Assembly: GCF_902498805.1 (NCBI RefSeq)
Contig: NZ_LR701581.1
Span: 1-64,000 of the forward strand
Origin: Imperialibacter sp. EC-SDR9
Lineage (GTDB): Bacteria; Bacteroidota; Bacteroidia; Cytophagales; Cyclobacteriaceae
Length of the DNA stretch: 64,000 bases
Reading direction: 5' to 3'
Shown here: positions 45,401 through 54,009 of the stretch, in pieces
How positions within the stretch are numbered: the stretch's first letter is position 1
Layout: every line of letters begins with the position of its first letter
Program-made: the position numbers and the translations under genes
The notes under the pieces: generated by a model
What the model saw: only the letters and a program-made list of their open reading frames with translations
The model's database searches: none
Told to the model about the DNA's origin: nothing

Positions 45401-46553
45401 TGAACTCTTTCAATCGCTCAGCAACTGTGATAGCACTGTTGTGCTAAGTTTAAAAGTAAATCAAAGGTTTTCGGAATCGACGACTGCGACGATCTGCCAG
45501 GGTGAAACTTTTGTATTTGGCTCGCAAAGCCTCGACAGCCAGGGAGACTACTCTGAACTGTTTCAGTCCCTCAGCGGCTGCGATAGCACAGTTGTACTAA
45601 CCTTGAATGTCAATCCAATTTTCAGTGAAACACTATCAGCCTCCATTTGTACTGGTGAAAACTTTGCATTTGGCTCACAAAACCTCACAACAACAGGGGA
45701 GTACACAGAACTGTTTCAGTCAACAAATGGCTGCGACAGTACTGTTGTACTCAATTTGCAAGTCATCCCTGACGTGGGCGAAATTGTTTCAGCTAACATT
45801 TGTGCCGGAGAAACTTATTCCTTTGGGTCTCAAACTCTTTCGTTATCAGGTAGTTACTCCGAACTATATAAAACTGCCAATGGATGTGATAGTACTGTGG
45901 TGGTGACACTGGTGGTAGATCCCGCCATAGAGGAGTCTCTGGAAATGTCGATTTGCGATGGAGAGGTGTACACGTTTGGATCGCAAAGTTTACAACTGGA
46001 AGGCAACTACACTGAGCTATTCACAACTCAGTCGGGCTGCGATTCTTTGGTCAATCTAAGTCTCGAAATTCTATCGCTAAATAACGAAATAACAATAGCG
46101 GGAAAGAGGCTGACGGCGACAGAATCCAATGCACAATATCAGTGGTTTAAGTGCATTGACGGAGGACTGGAGAAAATCGACGGTGGGGTAGGGCAGCAGT
46201 TAACTATCAGTGAAACGGGAGAATATTCAGTCAGCATTACCAAAAACGAATGCGAGACTATGTCGGAATGCATTTTCGCAGAGGCGACTTCTGTTCTCTC
46301 TGGATTGCCAAAAGACAAAATTTCGGTATTCCCAATTCCGGTCAGCAACTTGCTTCATGTGGTGCTTGATGTCAATTACTCTATGCTTTCAATAAGTATT
46401 TATGACATGGCGGGAAAGCTGGTGCAAAATCGAAAGTTTGAAAATCAGAACACGCTAACAATGGCAACAGACAGGCTTCGCAAGGGCGTATACCAATTGA
46501 TTATCGTCCTGGATGATCAAATTTACTATCAGGAATCAGTCATTAAAGAATAA
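42492..46553 (+). CDS. Secreted VCBS/FG-GAP protein with 9 tandem repeats and T9SS sorting domain
   Basis: From ATG 42492 the product is 1353 residues with a signal peptide (MKKLITLALSILFSYSLTSA, cut before QQF). Residues up to about 740 hold FG-GAP/VCBS beta-propeller repeats with calcium-type loops (DLDGDGDLDI, DVDADGDKDLIV, DINGDGKTD). These are followed by nine 51-residue repeats (nucleotides about 44718-46079) and a C-terminal sorting domain of type IX secretion (FPIPVSNLLHVVLDVNYSML to the end, KGVYQLII). The protein is likely carried to the cell surface as an adhesin-like or ligand-binding protein. It lies 120 bp downstream of a two-component system. A Tat or Sec alternative is unlikely. 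Confidence 0.9.
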   Translation: MKKLITLALSILFSYSLTSAQQFLPHDLLDANKFVYYPDKAISFDVDADGDKDLIVYEATVLTPRLLLFRNDGAGNFLDANTISSLPDTPVDIDYGDINGDGKTDIFVNMASNGLRWYENDGAGNFTENIIQEQAGSSYWNTARLGDIDDDGDLDIMGPGMWIKNTDGLGSFNEEVVVNSIYDLVNNPGNSGIINNVRNVSNMILEDLNGDGLIDVLYSSSLIYVQLFSGNLDGFDEPDTIAYTFQGSSKVEFATADLNNDTFVDLVIGQSSGSSGSAMWLRNNANTSYSEIVLNTFGTGAISIGDFNGDDFLDLAAIQSGEISGFTDNRISVFENNQNETFTRKRTFGVAPYTSANILTMDFNSDELDDLILTSNQLKVVHYKNLDNWTFDEPDYLSNTSYQTTQMLHVDVNNDGIDDILMASYEDQNISWVEGMGDGIYGEQIVLNDTISRILDIGFADIDGDELEDIVYINSVDLGWLKNMGNGEFEIQDLIISDRSGGLSVVGPGNASNIFDIVELDDDGLPNILFTQYYLNAIRAHNIDSDGTIASYKSLSTNVESVSSVTFGDLDGDDDLDVLATADGTDEVVVFKNTDGVFAESSRHSVSVVNQLRAAAATDLDGDGDLDILTGRPSWFENTDGAGTFELEILLPNEGILQGEEIKADDLDGDGDMDFAITYSSGIKVYINDGEEVFTHFDIKSDGSNSANPLEIVDVNDDGTPDILSADVFMPRWYEVCFPTAAEHSEEACESVTINGETFVQSGDFEQMLINKAGCDSTLTLHITINPVFVREETVDLCDGETFEFGSQNLTVEGEYTELFQTVHGCDSTVTVNLMVRPTFNETAAVAICNGETFEFGSQSLTSAGEFTELFQSQYGCDSTVMLNLKVNPIFNESATASICEGDTYTFGTQSLTATGEYTELFQSASSCDSTVVLNLKVDPIFTETAIATICEGETYLFGSQSLTATGEYTELFQSLSNCDSTVVLSLKVNQRFSESTTATICQGETFVFGSQSLDSQGDYSELFQSLSGCDSTVVLTLNVNPIFSETLSASICTGENFAFGSQNLTTTGEYTELFQSTNGCDSTVVLNLQVIPDVGEIVSANICAGETYSFGSQTLSLSGSYSELYKTANGCDSTVVVTLVVDPAIEESLEMSICDGEVYTFGSQSLQLEGNYTELFTTQSGCDSLVNLSLEILSLNNEITIAGKRLTATESNAQYQWFKCIDGGLEKIDGGVGQQLTISETGEYSVSITKNECETMSECIFAEATSVLSGLPKDKISVFPIPVSNLLHVVLDVNYSMLSISIYDMAGKLVQNRKFENQNTLTMATDRLRKGVYQLIIVLDDQIYYQESVIKE
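44718..46079 (+). repeat. Nine tandem 153-bp coding repeats
   Basis: The C-terminal half of the surface protein has nine successive repeats of about 51 codons. Each has the pattern I-C-x-G-E-x-Y-x-F-G-S-Q-S-L, then G-E-Y-T-E-L-F-Q-S, then G-C-D-S-T-V-V-L-N-L, so each holds two cysteines that could form a disulphide. Repeats 4 to 6 are the most alike; 1 and 9 are most diverged. Exact ends are approximate. Confidence 0.85.
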
Positions 46554-46568
46554 TAGGTAATCTGCAGT

Positions 46569-48188
46569 CTATTTTTCATTTTTTTGGGAGCCAAAATACA
46601 CCCGCATCCTCTCCCCAGCCTTTTCCACTTCATAGGTCGGGGACAGGCTTGGTTTGCCGGGCATGTTTTCTATGTGAAGCGTTTGCGTTGGGAAGGCAAA
46701 GTTGATACCAAGGTGCTCTGCCAGCTTCATTATTTCCAGGTTGATTTCATGGCGGCCCTGTAGCTCTTCTGACCAGGTGGGCACCTCAAAGAACATATAG
46801 AACATGATGTTCAAACTCGATGGCCCGAACTCATTGAAACTTATTTCTATGTAGTCCTTGCGAGTCATCGGGTGAGTTTTCACTATTTCCTTCAGCCCTT
46901 CCACAAACGTTTCGATAAGTGGTGGTGGCGTGTCGTAGGTAATACTCAGTTTGGTGTAATAACGTCGGTACACTCTCAGCCCATGGTTATCGATCATGGC
47001 ATCGGCCAGCTTGCCATTAGGCACATAGGTGAGTGAGTTGCGAAAGGTACGAATCCTGGTAGAGCGAAAACCTACTTCTTCCACTGAGCCGTCAATGTCG
47101 CCCGAGGTAATCCAATCGCCAATCTGAAAAGGCTTGTCGATGAAGATCATCAGCGAGCCAAACAGGTTCTTGATCGTGTCCTGAGCAGCAAGGGCAAATG
47201 CCAAGCCTCCAATGGAGAGACCAGTTAACAGCGGAAGTATGGGAATGTTGAGGTTGTCGAGGATGAACAGGCCACCTACCAGCACAACAAAAATTTTCAG
47301 TGCTCTTCTTACCAGGGGCACCAACTGGTCGTCCAGCGTGCTCTTTGTTTTTAGCGCCAAACGTTGCAGGTACACACAAAGGATTTCCACCAGATGGTAG
47401 AACACCATAGTGCCGAAGAACGGTAGAGCGGCCTTTACACCCATCACCACATATTGCATGGTGCCAGGCGGCAGTTGCAATACCGGAATGAAAATGAACA
47501 GTAGCAGGAATACCACAAACAAACTGACAGGCCTGGCCACTGGTAGAATATACTCATCCGCCAATCGTTCATAGCCAGCCCGGAGCAGTGCCTGCATGAT
47601 GATTTTTTCAAACAAGAAGGTCAGCAGCTTGTGAATCAGCACGCAGCCGAGGATCAGCACCAGAATGCCAACAAGCTGCCATACCTGCAGGCCCAGGTAT
47701 TTTTTTGTACCAAGCTTGGGCAGCAGGTTCAGTAGCTTGTCGGTGCCAAATGGGAAGACTTTTTCGTGAAGTTTACCAATCTCCCTTACCGATTTTTCGG
47801 CTAGCAACCACTTGTCATTGTACTTTTCCAGGTAAATGTTTGGGTAGTCTTTCACCAGTACATACCGGTTTTGCCTCGACACAGTATCCGTGTAGTCTGG
47901 GTCATTTGGTAAATCTTCGAGGTAGATAAAATGCCCCTCGCCATCCAGCACCTGCTTTAATTGCACAACGACCTCCTGGGCCTCTTCGCTGCCTCTAAGG
48001 GTCTGCTTAACAATGCCTGCCGCTAGCTCAGGATAGTAAGAATCTTCCTGCAGATAGCGTAGAAAGGTGTAGATGCTTTGATAAGGTGTCTTGAAAGAAA
48101 CTGAATCGGAGATTGGGTTGTCGGCCGACTGAGCCGTTGTTGAAGTATAAAGAAGAACACTGAGAACTATAAGAAAGAGCTTCCGCAT
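46569..48188 (-). CDS. MscS-family mechanosensitive ion channel, large type
   Basis: The 539-residue protein has a signal peptide (MRKLFLIVLSVLLYTSTTAQ), a periplasmic N-terminal region of about 130 residues, five membrane segments and the MscS core (LPLLTGLSIGGLAFALAAQD, TIKNLFGSLMIFIDKPFQIG, the pore helix and beta domain), followed by the C-terminal alpha/beta domain. It should open under membrane tension and protect the cell in hypo-osmotic shock. The gene ends convergently with the surface protein gene, 15 bases away. Confidence 0.92.
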   Translation of the reverse strand: MRKLFLIVLSVLLYTSTTAQSADNPISDSVSFKTPYQSIYTFLRYLQEDSYYPELAAGIVKQTLRGSEEAQEVVVQLKQVLDGEGHFIYLEDLPNDPDYTDTVSRQNRYVLVKDYPNIYLEKYNDKWLLAEKSVREIGKLHEKVFPFGTDKLLNLLPKLGTKKYLGLQVWQLVGILVLILGCVLIHKLLTFLFEKIIMQALLRAGYERLADEYILPVARPVSLFVVFLLLFIFIPVLQLPPGTMQYVVMGVKAALPFFGTMVFYHLVEILCVYLQRLALKTKSTLDDQLVPLVRRALKIFVVLVGGLFILDNLNIPILPLLTGLSIGGLAFALAAQDTIKNLFGSLMIFIDKPFQIGDWITSGDIDGSVEEVGFRSTRIRTFRNSLTYVPNGKLADAMIDNHGLRVYRRYYTKLSITYDTPPPLIETFVEGLKEIVKTHPMTRKDYIEISFNEFGPSSLNIMFYMFFEVPTWSEELQGRHEINLEIMKLAEHLGINFAFPTQTLHIENMPGKPSLSPTYEVEKAGERMRVYFGSQKNEK

Positions 48189-48269
48189 GATGCCTGGTTT
48201 CGAAATGAATTGGCAAAATTAAACAATGTGACAAAAAATGCCTTAGAAAATGTTGATTTGAGGCATTTG

Positions 48270-48770
48270 CTAGTTCTCTTCGGGCAAGGAGGTTCTGATC
48301 CAGTTGCTAAGAATGAGTGCCATAATCACTGATTGGAGGAAGGTGACCCAGAAAAACCGCTCGTGAACCAGCGGAGCAAATTGATTTTGCATATAGAGCA
48401 TGCCCTCCAAACTACCCGGAGATATGCCCGGGCTGGCAAGGAACCCGACAATAAAGTAAAAGCCAATGATAGCGATGAACCTTCTTTTTCGGCCCCAGCG
48501 CTGCAAGGTTTTGCTGATAGAAAAAAAGACGATGCCAATCAGAAACCCCCTTACCAACTCGATGGGAAAAAGCTTTTCCCCTATCAAGGCCCATTCTTCA
48601 GGTTCTCCAGGTGTTGCCAGGTAGCCTTTCAGTGGCGAGGCCTCGTTGTTGTAGAGGTCACGAAGGAGGAAGTAGTAGCCTGCCGTTGCCGCTACAGCAT
48701 AGGAGACCAGATGTGCAACGACAGTTTTTCCAACAAAAATGGCTTGCGATTTCAAGGGTTGTGGAGTCAT
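48270..48770 (-). CDS. Small membrane protein between two MscS genes
   Basis: This 166-residue protein has four hydrophobic segments (AVAATAGYYFLLRDL, LVRGFLIGIVFFSISKTLQ, FIAIIGFYFIVGFLASPG and FWVTFLQSVIMALILSNWIR). I do not recognise the family. Seven bases separate its start from the stop of the upstream MscS gene, so both are probably in one transcript. It starts at ATG 48770. It may be an auxiliary channel subunit, but this rests on position only. Confidence 0.65.
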   Translation of the reverse strand: MTPQPLKSQAIFVGKTVVAHLVSYAVAATAGYYFLLRDLYNNEASPLKGYLATPGEPEEWALIGEKLFPIELVRGFLIGIVFFSISKTLQRWGRKRRFIAIIGFYFIVGFLASPGISPGSLEGMLYMQNQFAPLVHERFFWVTFLQSVIMALILSNWIRTSLPEEN

Positions 48771-48777
48771 AATAAGG

Positions 48778-49692
48778 TCAATTCAGTTTTGATTGAATTT
48801 GTTCCACTGTAACGGGAGAAGTCTTGATGTGCAAATCTCTTTGGGGGAATGGAATTTCGATATTGTGTTCTGTAAACTTCTTAAATATTTCAAAATAGAG
48901 TTCGCTTTTTAGCACCCTGGGCTTTTCAATGTGGGTGGATGTCCAAACGCCAAGGTAGAAGTTTAAGGAGCTGTCGCCAAATTCATCAAACATGACTGTA
49001 GGAGGAGGGCTTTTGAGCACATATTGGTTTTTGTCGGCCACTTCCAAAAGGATCTTTTTTACTTTCTCAGGGTCTTCTTTATAGCTTACACCCACAGGAA
49101 ACAGGAACCTCACATTTCTGTCGGAATGACTCCAGTTGATCACCGTGCCTGAAATGAACTCGGAGTTGGGTACAATCACCGAAATGTTGTCGTTGGTGAT
49201 GATGGTGGTGGCCCTCGCATTGATGCTGATGACGTCGCCCGCTATGTCACCCACCTCTATTCTGTCTCCCACTTTAATGGGACGCTCAAAAAGAATAATG
49301 AGCCCGGAAATAAAATTGTTGGTGATGTTTTGCAAGCCAAAACCGATACCAACACCAAGTGCACCAGCCAAAATACTCAACGAGCTCAGGTCGATACCAG
49401 CCGATTGGAAGATAACGATAAAGCCAAGCACCAGGATGCCAAACCTGACCAGGGTAGCGACCGACTGAAGCATGCCTTTCTCCATGTCAGTGTTTTTGAG
49501 CAGCTTGTTAACCACCAGCCTCATTAGCCACCGGCTTGCGATCACAAGTACAGAGACCGATACCAGGAGATAGAATATATGCCCCAGGTCTATTTGGCTA
49601 TCCCCAAAGGAGAAGAGTGGTGTTTGTAATAATTCATTGAAACTTGCCCACCAGCCTTTGATACTTTCTCCCACCTTGTCAGCTTTTTCCAT
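48778..49692 (-). CDS. MscS-family mechanosensitive ion channel, small type
   Basis: The 304-residue protein has three membrane segments and the MscS core: LSILAGALGVGIGFGLQNIT (pore-lining helix with the GxGxGxG pattern), NNFISGLIILFERPIKVGDR and IEVGDIAGDVISINARATTI (beta domain), followed by the C-terminal FPVGVSYKEDPEKVKKILLE. It should act as an emergency valve for osmotic shock. It begins an apparent three-gene minus-strand group (this gene, the small membrane protein and the larger MscS). Start at ATG 49692. Confidence 0.93.
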   Translation of the reverse strand: MEKADKVGESIKGWWASFNELLQTPLFSFGDSQIDLGHIFYLLVSVSVLVIASRWLMRLVVNKLLKNTDMEKGMLQSVATLVRFGILVLGFIVIFQSAGIDLSSLSILAGALGVGIGFGLQNITNNFISGLIILFERPIKVGDRIEVGDIAGDVISINARATTIITNDNISVIVPNSEFISGTVINWSHSDRNVRFLFPVGVSYKEDPEKVKKILLEVADKNQYVLKSPPPTVMFDEFGDSSLNFYLGVWTSTHIEKPRVLKSELYFEIFKKFTEHNIEIPFPQRDLHIKTSPVTVEQIQSKLN

Positions 49693-49704
49693 GGTTTAAA
49701 TTGA

Positions 49705-50907
49705 CTAATTCCCGGGAATTAACAAAGAGGAATCCCCGTAGCTCAGAAACCGGTAACCGGTGCCAAGCGCTTCGTTGTATATCTTTCGCCAGTCGGGGCC
49801 TACAAATGCCGCCACCAAAAGGATCAGCGTAGAGTTGGGTTGATGGAAGTTGGTAATCAGCCCGTTCACCAATTTGAATTTGTAGCCTGGGAAAATGAAA
49901 ATCTCCGTTGAGCCCGTCAATTCATCAACACCCAACGCATCCATTCTGTTTAATATATTCATGATGCTTTCTTTTGACGAAAGCAACGAAGCCTGTTGGA
50001 CATACGGCAAGAGCTTGGGTATAAGGAAGTCAGCGTCTGGATTGCGACCCAGCATAACCCCATACCAATAGGTGCTTTCGAGTGTGCGCATGGAAGTTGT
50101 GCCAACGGCTACGTTGAATCTTTCCGGCACTAAAAGTTGCTCAAGGTTCTCTCTTCTGATAATGACTTGCTCAGAATGCATCACATGCTCTTCGGCGGTG
50201 GTTGTTTTTATCGGCTGAAAGGTACCTGCGCTGACATGGAGCGTCAGAAAGTTGGTAATAATCCCTTTGCCACGCAGTTGTTGTATGACTTCATCCGTAA
50301 AATGAAGACCCGCTGTGGGAGCCGCTACGGCGCCATCCTTCTCACTGTAAACAGTTTGGTAAGTTTTTTTGTCGTTCTCTATTGCCTCACGATGCAGATA
50401 GGGCGGCAGTGGAGTTTTGCCAATGGCATCCACCACGTCTACAAAACGGGCAGCGGATTTATTCCAGCTTAGTTGCACTTCGTCAGTGCCCAGCCGTTTT
50501 ACCTCAACTTTCACCGTGGCTCCTTCGAGTTTGATATTTCTTTCAAGAATACCTTCTTTCCAGCGTTTGGCATTGCCGATCATGCATTTCCAAACCACAG
50601 GGCTCTTGGCCTCCATCGCCACAGAAATGACAGGCGACGGCAAAGTTGGTTGAAGCAAGAAGATTTCTATTACAGCGCCCGTAGGTTTCTGAAAGGCAAG
50701 TCGGGCGGGGATTACTTTGGTATTGTTAAAGTAGAGAGAGGTGTTTTCAGGAAGCAGACTGGGAATGCTTTTAAAGCGAAGGTGCTCAATGCTCCCTCTG
50801 TTGTAAAAAAGTAGCTTCGATGCCGATCTGTCTTCCAGCGGAAATTTAGCTATTCTTTCGTCTGGTAGATCATAAGTATATTCGGAAACGTTAATTTGAG
50901 GAGGCAT
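49705..50907 (-). CDS. queA: S-adenosylmethionine:tRNA ribosyltransferase-isomerase
   Basis: From ATG 50907 the protein is 400 residues, slightly longer than the usual 340-360. QueA family segments are visible: YDLPDERIAKFPLEDRSASKL, NTSLYFNNTKVIPARLAF, GAVAAPTAGLHFTDEVIQQL and THVSAGTF-like LTLHVSAGTFQPI, with TTSMRTLES and ITNFHQPNSTLILLVAAFVG near the end. It transfers the ribosyl group of SAM to 7-aminomethyl-7-deazaguanine in tRNA, a step of queuosine synthesis. The frame can extend 34 codons upstream, overlapping the divergent menC, so the internal start is preferred. Confidence 0.93.
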   Translation of the reverse strand: MPPQINVSEYTYDLPDERIAKFPLEDRSASKLLFYNRGSIEHLRFKSIPSLLPENTSLYFNNTKVIPARLAFQKPTGAVIEIFLLQPTLPSPVISVAMEAKSPVVWKCMIGNAKRWKEGILERNIKLEGATVKVEVKRLGTDEVQLSWNKSAARFVDVVDAIGKTPLPPYLHREAIENDKKTYQTVYSEKDGAVAAPTAGLHFTDEVIQQLRGKGIITNFLTLHVSAGTFQPIKTTTAEEHVMHSEQVIIRRENLEQLLVPERFNVAVGTTSMRTLESTYWYGVMLGRNPDADFLIPKLLPYVQQASLLSSKESIMNILNRMDALGVDELTGSTEIFIFPGYKFKLVNGLITNFHQPNSTLILLVAAFVGPDWRKIYNEALGTGYRFLSYGDSSLLIPGN

Positions 50908-50977
50908 TGACCTTTTTTGGCAAAAATAAACCAAATACGGCCATAGTCTGTAACAAAAAGCTACATAATCGACCCGC

Positions 50978-52072
50978 ATGCCTTTAAAACTAGATTTTAC
51001 TACCCACACACTTCAGTTTACATTTGATGCAGGCACCTCAAGAGGTGTGTTAAAGGAAAAGCCCAGTATACTTCTCAAATTGTATGACCCCTCGGATCCA
51101 AAAATGTTTGGACTTGGAGAGGCTGGACCGTTGAAGGGGCTTAGCATGGAAGACATAGATGACCTGCCGGACGTTATCAAAACTCTTCAGAGCGACATCC
51201 TGCCTGTAAGAATTCCTGGTACCGTGGAGGATGCATTGCACCGTGCGCATCAGTTGGTGCCGTCGGGCTACCCGTCACTCAGATTTGCTCTGGAGACAGC
51301 CCTTTTGGACTTTATGAATGGCGGGTCGGGCATTATATTCAAAAACTCCTTCACCACCGGCAGTTTGCCTATCCCGATCAACGGGCTTATTTGGATGGGA
51401 GACAAGGACTTCATGCTGAAACAAATCAAAGAGAAGCTTGATGCAGGATACACCTGTTTAAAACTAAAAATTGGTGCGATTGATTTTGAAACCGAATGTG
51501 AGATTCTGGCTGGCATTCGAAAAGAATTTGGGCCAAATGATATCACCCTCCGGGTGGATGCCAATGGGGCCTTCAAACCAGCAGAGGCGCTTGTGAAGCT
51601 TGAGAAGCTCAGCCAGTATCAGCTTCATTCCATCGAACAGCCGGTGCAGGCAGGGCAGTGGGAGGCCTACCATGTGTTGTGCAGTCGGTCGCCGGTGCCC
51701 ATCGCCCTCGACGAAGAACTGATTGGGGTGGAACAAAAGGCCATGAAAGCGGAACTGCTTGATTTTATCAAGCCACAGTTCATTGTGCTGAAACCCTCGC
51801 TGCTAGGTGGCTTTATGGCAACCAGAGAATGGATAGACCTGGCCCAGAAGAGAAACGTTGGCTGGTGGATGACGTCGGCACTGGAGTCAAATATTGGATT
51901 GAATGCTATTGCCCAGTTTACGGCAGAATTCCCACTTGATATGCCTCAGGGTTTGGGCACAGGTCAGCTCTACAATAATAATTTCACCTCGCCCTTATTT
52001 ATCAGTCATGGTTTTTTAAATTCAGGTCAGGCAAATGTGTGGGATTTTCGCCAGCTAATCTTTGATAAATGA
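50978..52072 (+). CDS. menC: o-Succinylbenzoate synthase (enolase superfamily)
   Basis: The 364-residue protein is in the enolase superfamily with the MenC pattern: K162/K164 in LKLKIG, D194 in RVDANGAF, E220 in SIEQPV, D245 in ALDEELIG, and K272 in LKPSLLGG. The three acidic ligands hold magnesium. The Bacteroidota form ends TSALESNIGLNAIAQ. It dehydrates SHCHC to o-succinylbenzoate in menaquinone biosynthesis. It is not in a men cluster here. The next gene overlaps it by 4 bp (ATGA). Dipeptide epimerase is an alternative reading of the family but fits less well. Confidence 0.88.
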   Translation: MPLKLDFTTHTLQFTFDAGTSRGVLKEKPSILLKLYDPSDPKMFGLGEAGPLKGLSMEDIDDLPDVIKTLQSDILPVRIPGTVEDALHRAHQLVPSGYPSLRFALETALLDFMNGGSGIIFKNSFTTGSLPIPINGLIWMGDKDFMLKQIKEKLDAGYTCLKLKIGAIDFETECEILAGIRKEFGPNDITLRVDANGAFKPAEALVKLEKLSQYQLHSIEQPVQAGQWEAYHVLCSRSPVPIALDEELIGVEQKAMKAELLDFIKPQFIVLKPSLLGGFMATREWIDLAQKRNVGWWMTSALESNIGLNAIAQFTAEFPLDMPQGLGTGQLYNNNFTSPLFISHGFLNSGQANVWDFRQLIFDK

Positions 52073-52794
52073 ACGAAGCTAAATTACATAAAGAGGGCAA
52101 ATGGCTCTTTTTCGACAAGGAGTACATTGCAGAGTTTGTCTACGGTGGGATCGACGGTTCCATCACCACGTTTGCCGTAGTTGCTGGTGCCGCCGGGGCC
52201 AACGCTGACATCCGGTGGGTGTTGATATTCGGCTTTGCCAACTTAATAGCAGACGGTTTTTCCATGTCGGTGGGTAATTATTTTTCCAGCAAAGCTGCTC
52301 TGGATAATTACGACAAGCATGAAGCCGTGGAGTACTGGGAGATTGAGCACCTGAGAGAAAAGGAAATTGAGGAGGTCAGGGAAATATATGAAGCCAAGGG
52401 CTTTAAAGGGAAATTGTTGGACGATGTGGTAGAGACGATTATATCGGACAAAAAGGTGTGGGTGGACACCATGATGAAGGAGGAGCTGGAGATGACCAGA
52501 GAAAGTAAATCGCCGTTGAGTACCGCCATCGCCACCTTTATTAGTTTTAACATCGTGGGTTTTATCCCCCTGGTGGTGTACGTGGTCGCCATGTTCACGG
52601 ATGTTAACCCTTCAGCGCTTTTCCCTATCTCATGCGTGGGCACCGGTTTGTCGCTTATTCTCGTCGGTTACTTGAGGGGAGTCGTTACTAATATCAATAA
52701 AATGAAAAGCATCATCCAGACTCTGGCGCTGGGTGGGTTGGCAGCAGCTTTTGCCTATTTCGTAGGGGAGGTGCTGGCCAAATGGATTTTGTAA
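52069..52794 (+). CDS. VIT1/CCC1 family transporter
   Basis: The 241-residue protein has five membrane segments and the family motif FVYGGIDGSITTFAVVAGAA, then ANLIADGFSMSVGNYFSSKA near the N-terminus, and a cytoplasmic charged loop (EVREIYEAKGFKGKLLDDVV) that binds metals in plant VIT1. These proteins carry iron or manganese by antiport with protons. It overlaps menC by 4 bp, so co-translated. The biological link between the two is unclear. Confidence 0.9.
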   Translation: MNEAKLHKEGKWLFFDKEYIAEFVYGGIDGSITTFAVVAGAAGANADIRWVLIFGFANLIADGFSMSVGNYFSSKAALDNYDKHEAVEYWEIEHLREKEIEEVREIYEAKGFKGKLLDDVVETIISDKKVWVDTMMKEELEMTRESKSPLSTAIATFISFNIVGFIPLVVYVVAMFTDVNPSALFPISCVGTGLSLILVGYLRGVVTNINKMKSIIQTLALGGLAAAFAYFVGEVLAKWIL

Positions 52795-52840
52795 GCTGAA
52801 GATATTATCGAGTTTTTTACCTTTTTTAAACCTACTTAAA

Positions 52841-53695
52841 ATGAAAAGAATGTCTGTTCTGGTGGGCCTTGTGTTCACCAGCCTCGTAGTTTTTGCCCAG
52901 GAATCGGGCAAGCAAATGTACCTGTGGCCTAATGGCGCACCCGGTTTCGAAAACCTGAAAGACCAACCAGAGGAGGCTAAGGACTGGTGGGTCAAGAATG
53001 TGCACAATCCCTCCATCACTGTTTATTATCCACCCAAAGACAAGGCCAATGGCACGGCCGTGGTGATCTGTCCAGGAGGCGGACACCGAACCCTTGTGTA
53101 CAATGGAGAGGGAAAAGAGGCAGCGGACTTCCTCAATTCGTTAGGCATTACTGCCTTTGTGCTGAAATATCGCCTGGCCAGAGAAGAAAATTCACCATAC
53201 ACAGTAGGCAAGGAAGCCAAAGAAGATGCTTACCGGGCGGTGCGAACGATCAGGAGCAAAGCAAAAGAGTTTGGCGTGAACCCGGAGCGCATCGGGATCA
53301 TGGGGTTCTCTGCCGGTGGCGAAGTAGTGTCGTGGGTGGCTTACGGAGACGGCAAAGGTGACGCCAATGCCAAGAATCCTGTCGACAAAGTAAACGGCAA
53401 ACCTGACTTCCAGATGCTGGTTTATCCCGGCCCGTTGGGCATTCCTGAAAAAGTGCCCGCCGATGCGCCTCCCGTTTTTATGGTGGTGGCCACCAACGAC
53501 GACTGTTGCTCCGAGCCCGTCATGAGCCTGCTGCTCAGGTACCGCCAGGCCAAGCGCCCTGTGGAAGCCCACGTTTATGCGAAAGGTGCGCACGCCTTCA
53601 ATATGGGATACCGGTCGGAGTTTGTCAGCTTAAGGGGCTGGCCGCAGCGCATGGCCGACTGGCTGATGGATATGGGGTATTTAAACGGGAAGTAA
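52841..53695 (+). CDS. Secreted alpha/beta-hydrolase, esterase (BD-FAE-like)
   Basis: The 284-residue protein has a signal peptide ([20 protein letters not shown]) and an alpha/beta-hydrolase core: VVICPGGGH (oxyanion region), GFSAGGE (nucleophile Ser157), [13 protein letters not shown] (aspartate) and GAHAFNMGY (histidine). The layout is that of acetyl-xylan or feruloyl-type carbohydrate esterases of Bacteroidota. It starts a cluster with rhamnose mutarotase, two bases downstream, so sugar-ester removal in a rhamnose-linked polysaccharide is plausible but not proven. Confidence 0.85.
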   Translation: MKRMSVLVGLVFTSLVVFAQESGKQMYLWPNGAPGFENLKDQPEEAKDWWVKNVHNPSITVYYPPKDKANGTAVVICPGGGHRTLVYNGEGKEAADFLNSLGITAFVLKYRLAREENSPYTVGKEAKEDAYRAVRTIRSKAKEFGVNPERIGIMGFSAGGEVVSWVAYGDGKGDANAKNPVDKVNGKPDFQMLVYPGPLGIPEKVPADAPPVFMVVATNDDCCSEPVMSLLLRYRQAKRPVEAHVYAKGAHAFNMGYRSEFVSLRGWPQRMADWLMDMGYLNGK

Positions 53696-53697
53696 CG

Positions 53698-54009
53698 ATG
53701 AAGAAGGCATTCAAAATGAAGCTGAAGCCGGGCTTTGCAGCTGAATACAAAAAGCGACACGACGAGATCTGGCCCGAGCTGAAGCAGCTGCTGAGTGATT
53801 CCGGCGTATCGGACTATTCCATTTTCCTTGATGAGGAGTCCAATACCTTGTTTGCCGTACAAAGTGTGAGCGGCGCTGGTGGATCGCAGAACCTCGGGCA
53901 AAACCCTATCGTGCAGAAGTGGTGGGCCCATATGGCGGATATTATGGAAACGAATGAGGATAATTCGCCGGTGGCGGTGGGGCTCGCAGAAGTTTTCTAT
54001 ATGGAGTGA
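53698..54009 (+). CDS. rhaM: L-rhamnose mutarotase
   Basis: Starting at ATG 53698 the product is 103 residues, the normal RhaM size. Family features include [20 protein letters not shown] (H21 conserved), [27 protein letters not shown] and [18 protein letters not shown]. It interconverts alpha- and beta-L-rhamnose in the cytoplasm, and is usually part of a rhamnose catabolic set. Only two bases separate it from the upstream esterase, so both are likely co-expressed. Confidence 0.92.
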   Translation: MKKAFKMKLKPGFAAEYKKRHDEIWPELKQLLSDSGVSDYSIFLDEESNTLFAVQSVSGAGGSQNLGQNPIVQKWWAHMADIMETNEDNSPVAVGLAEVFYME

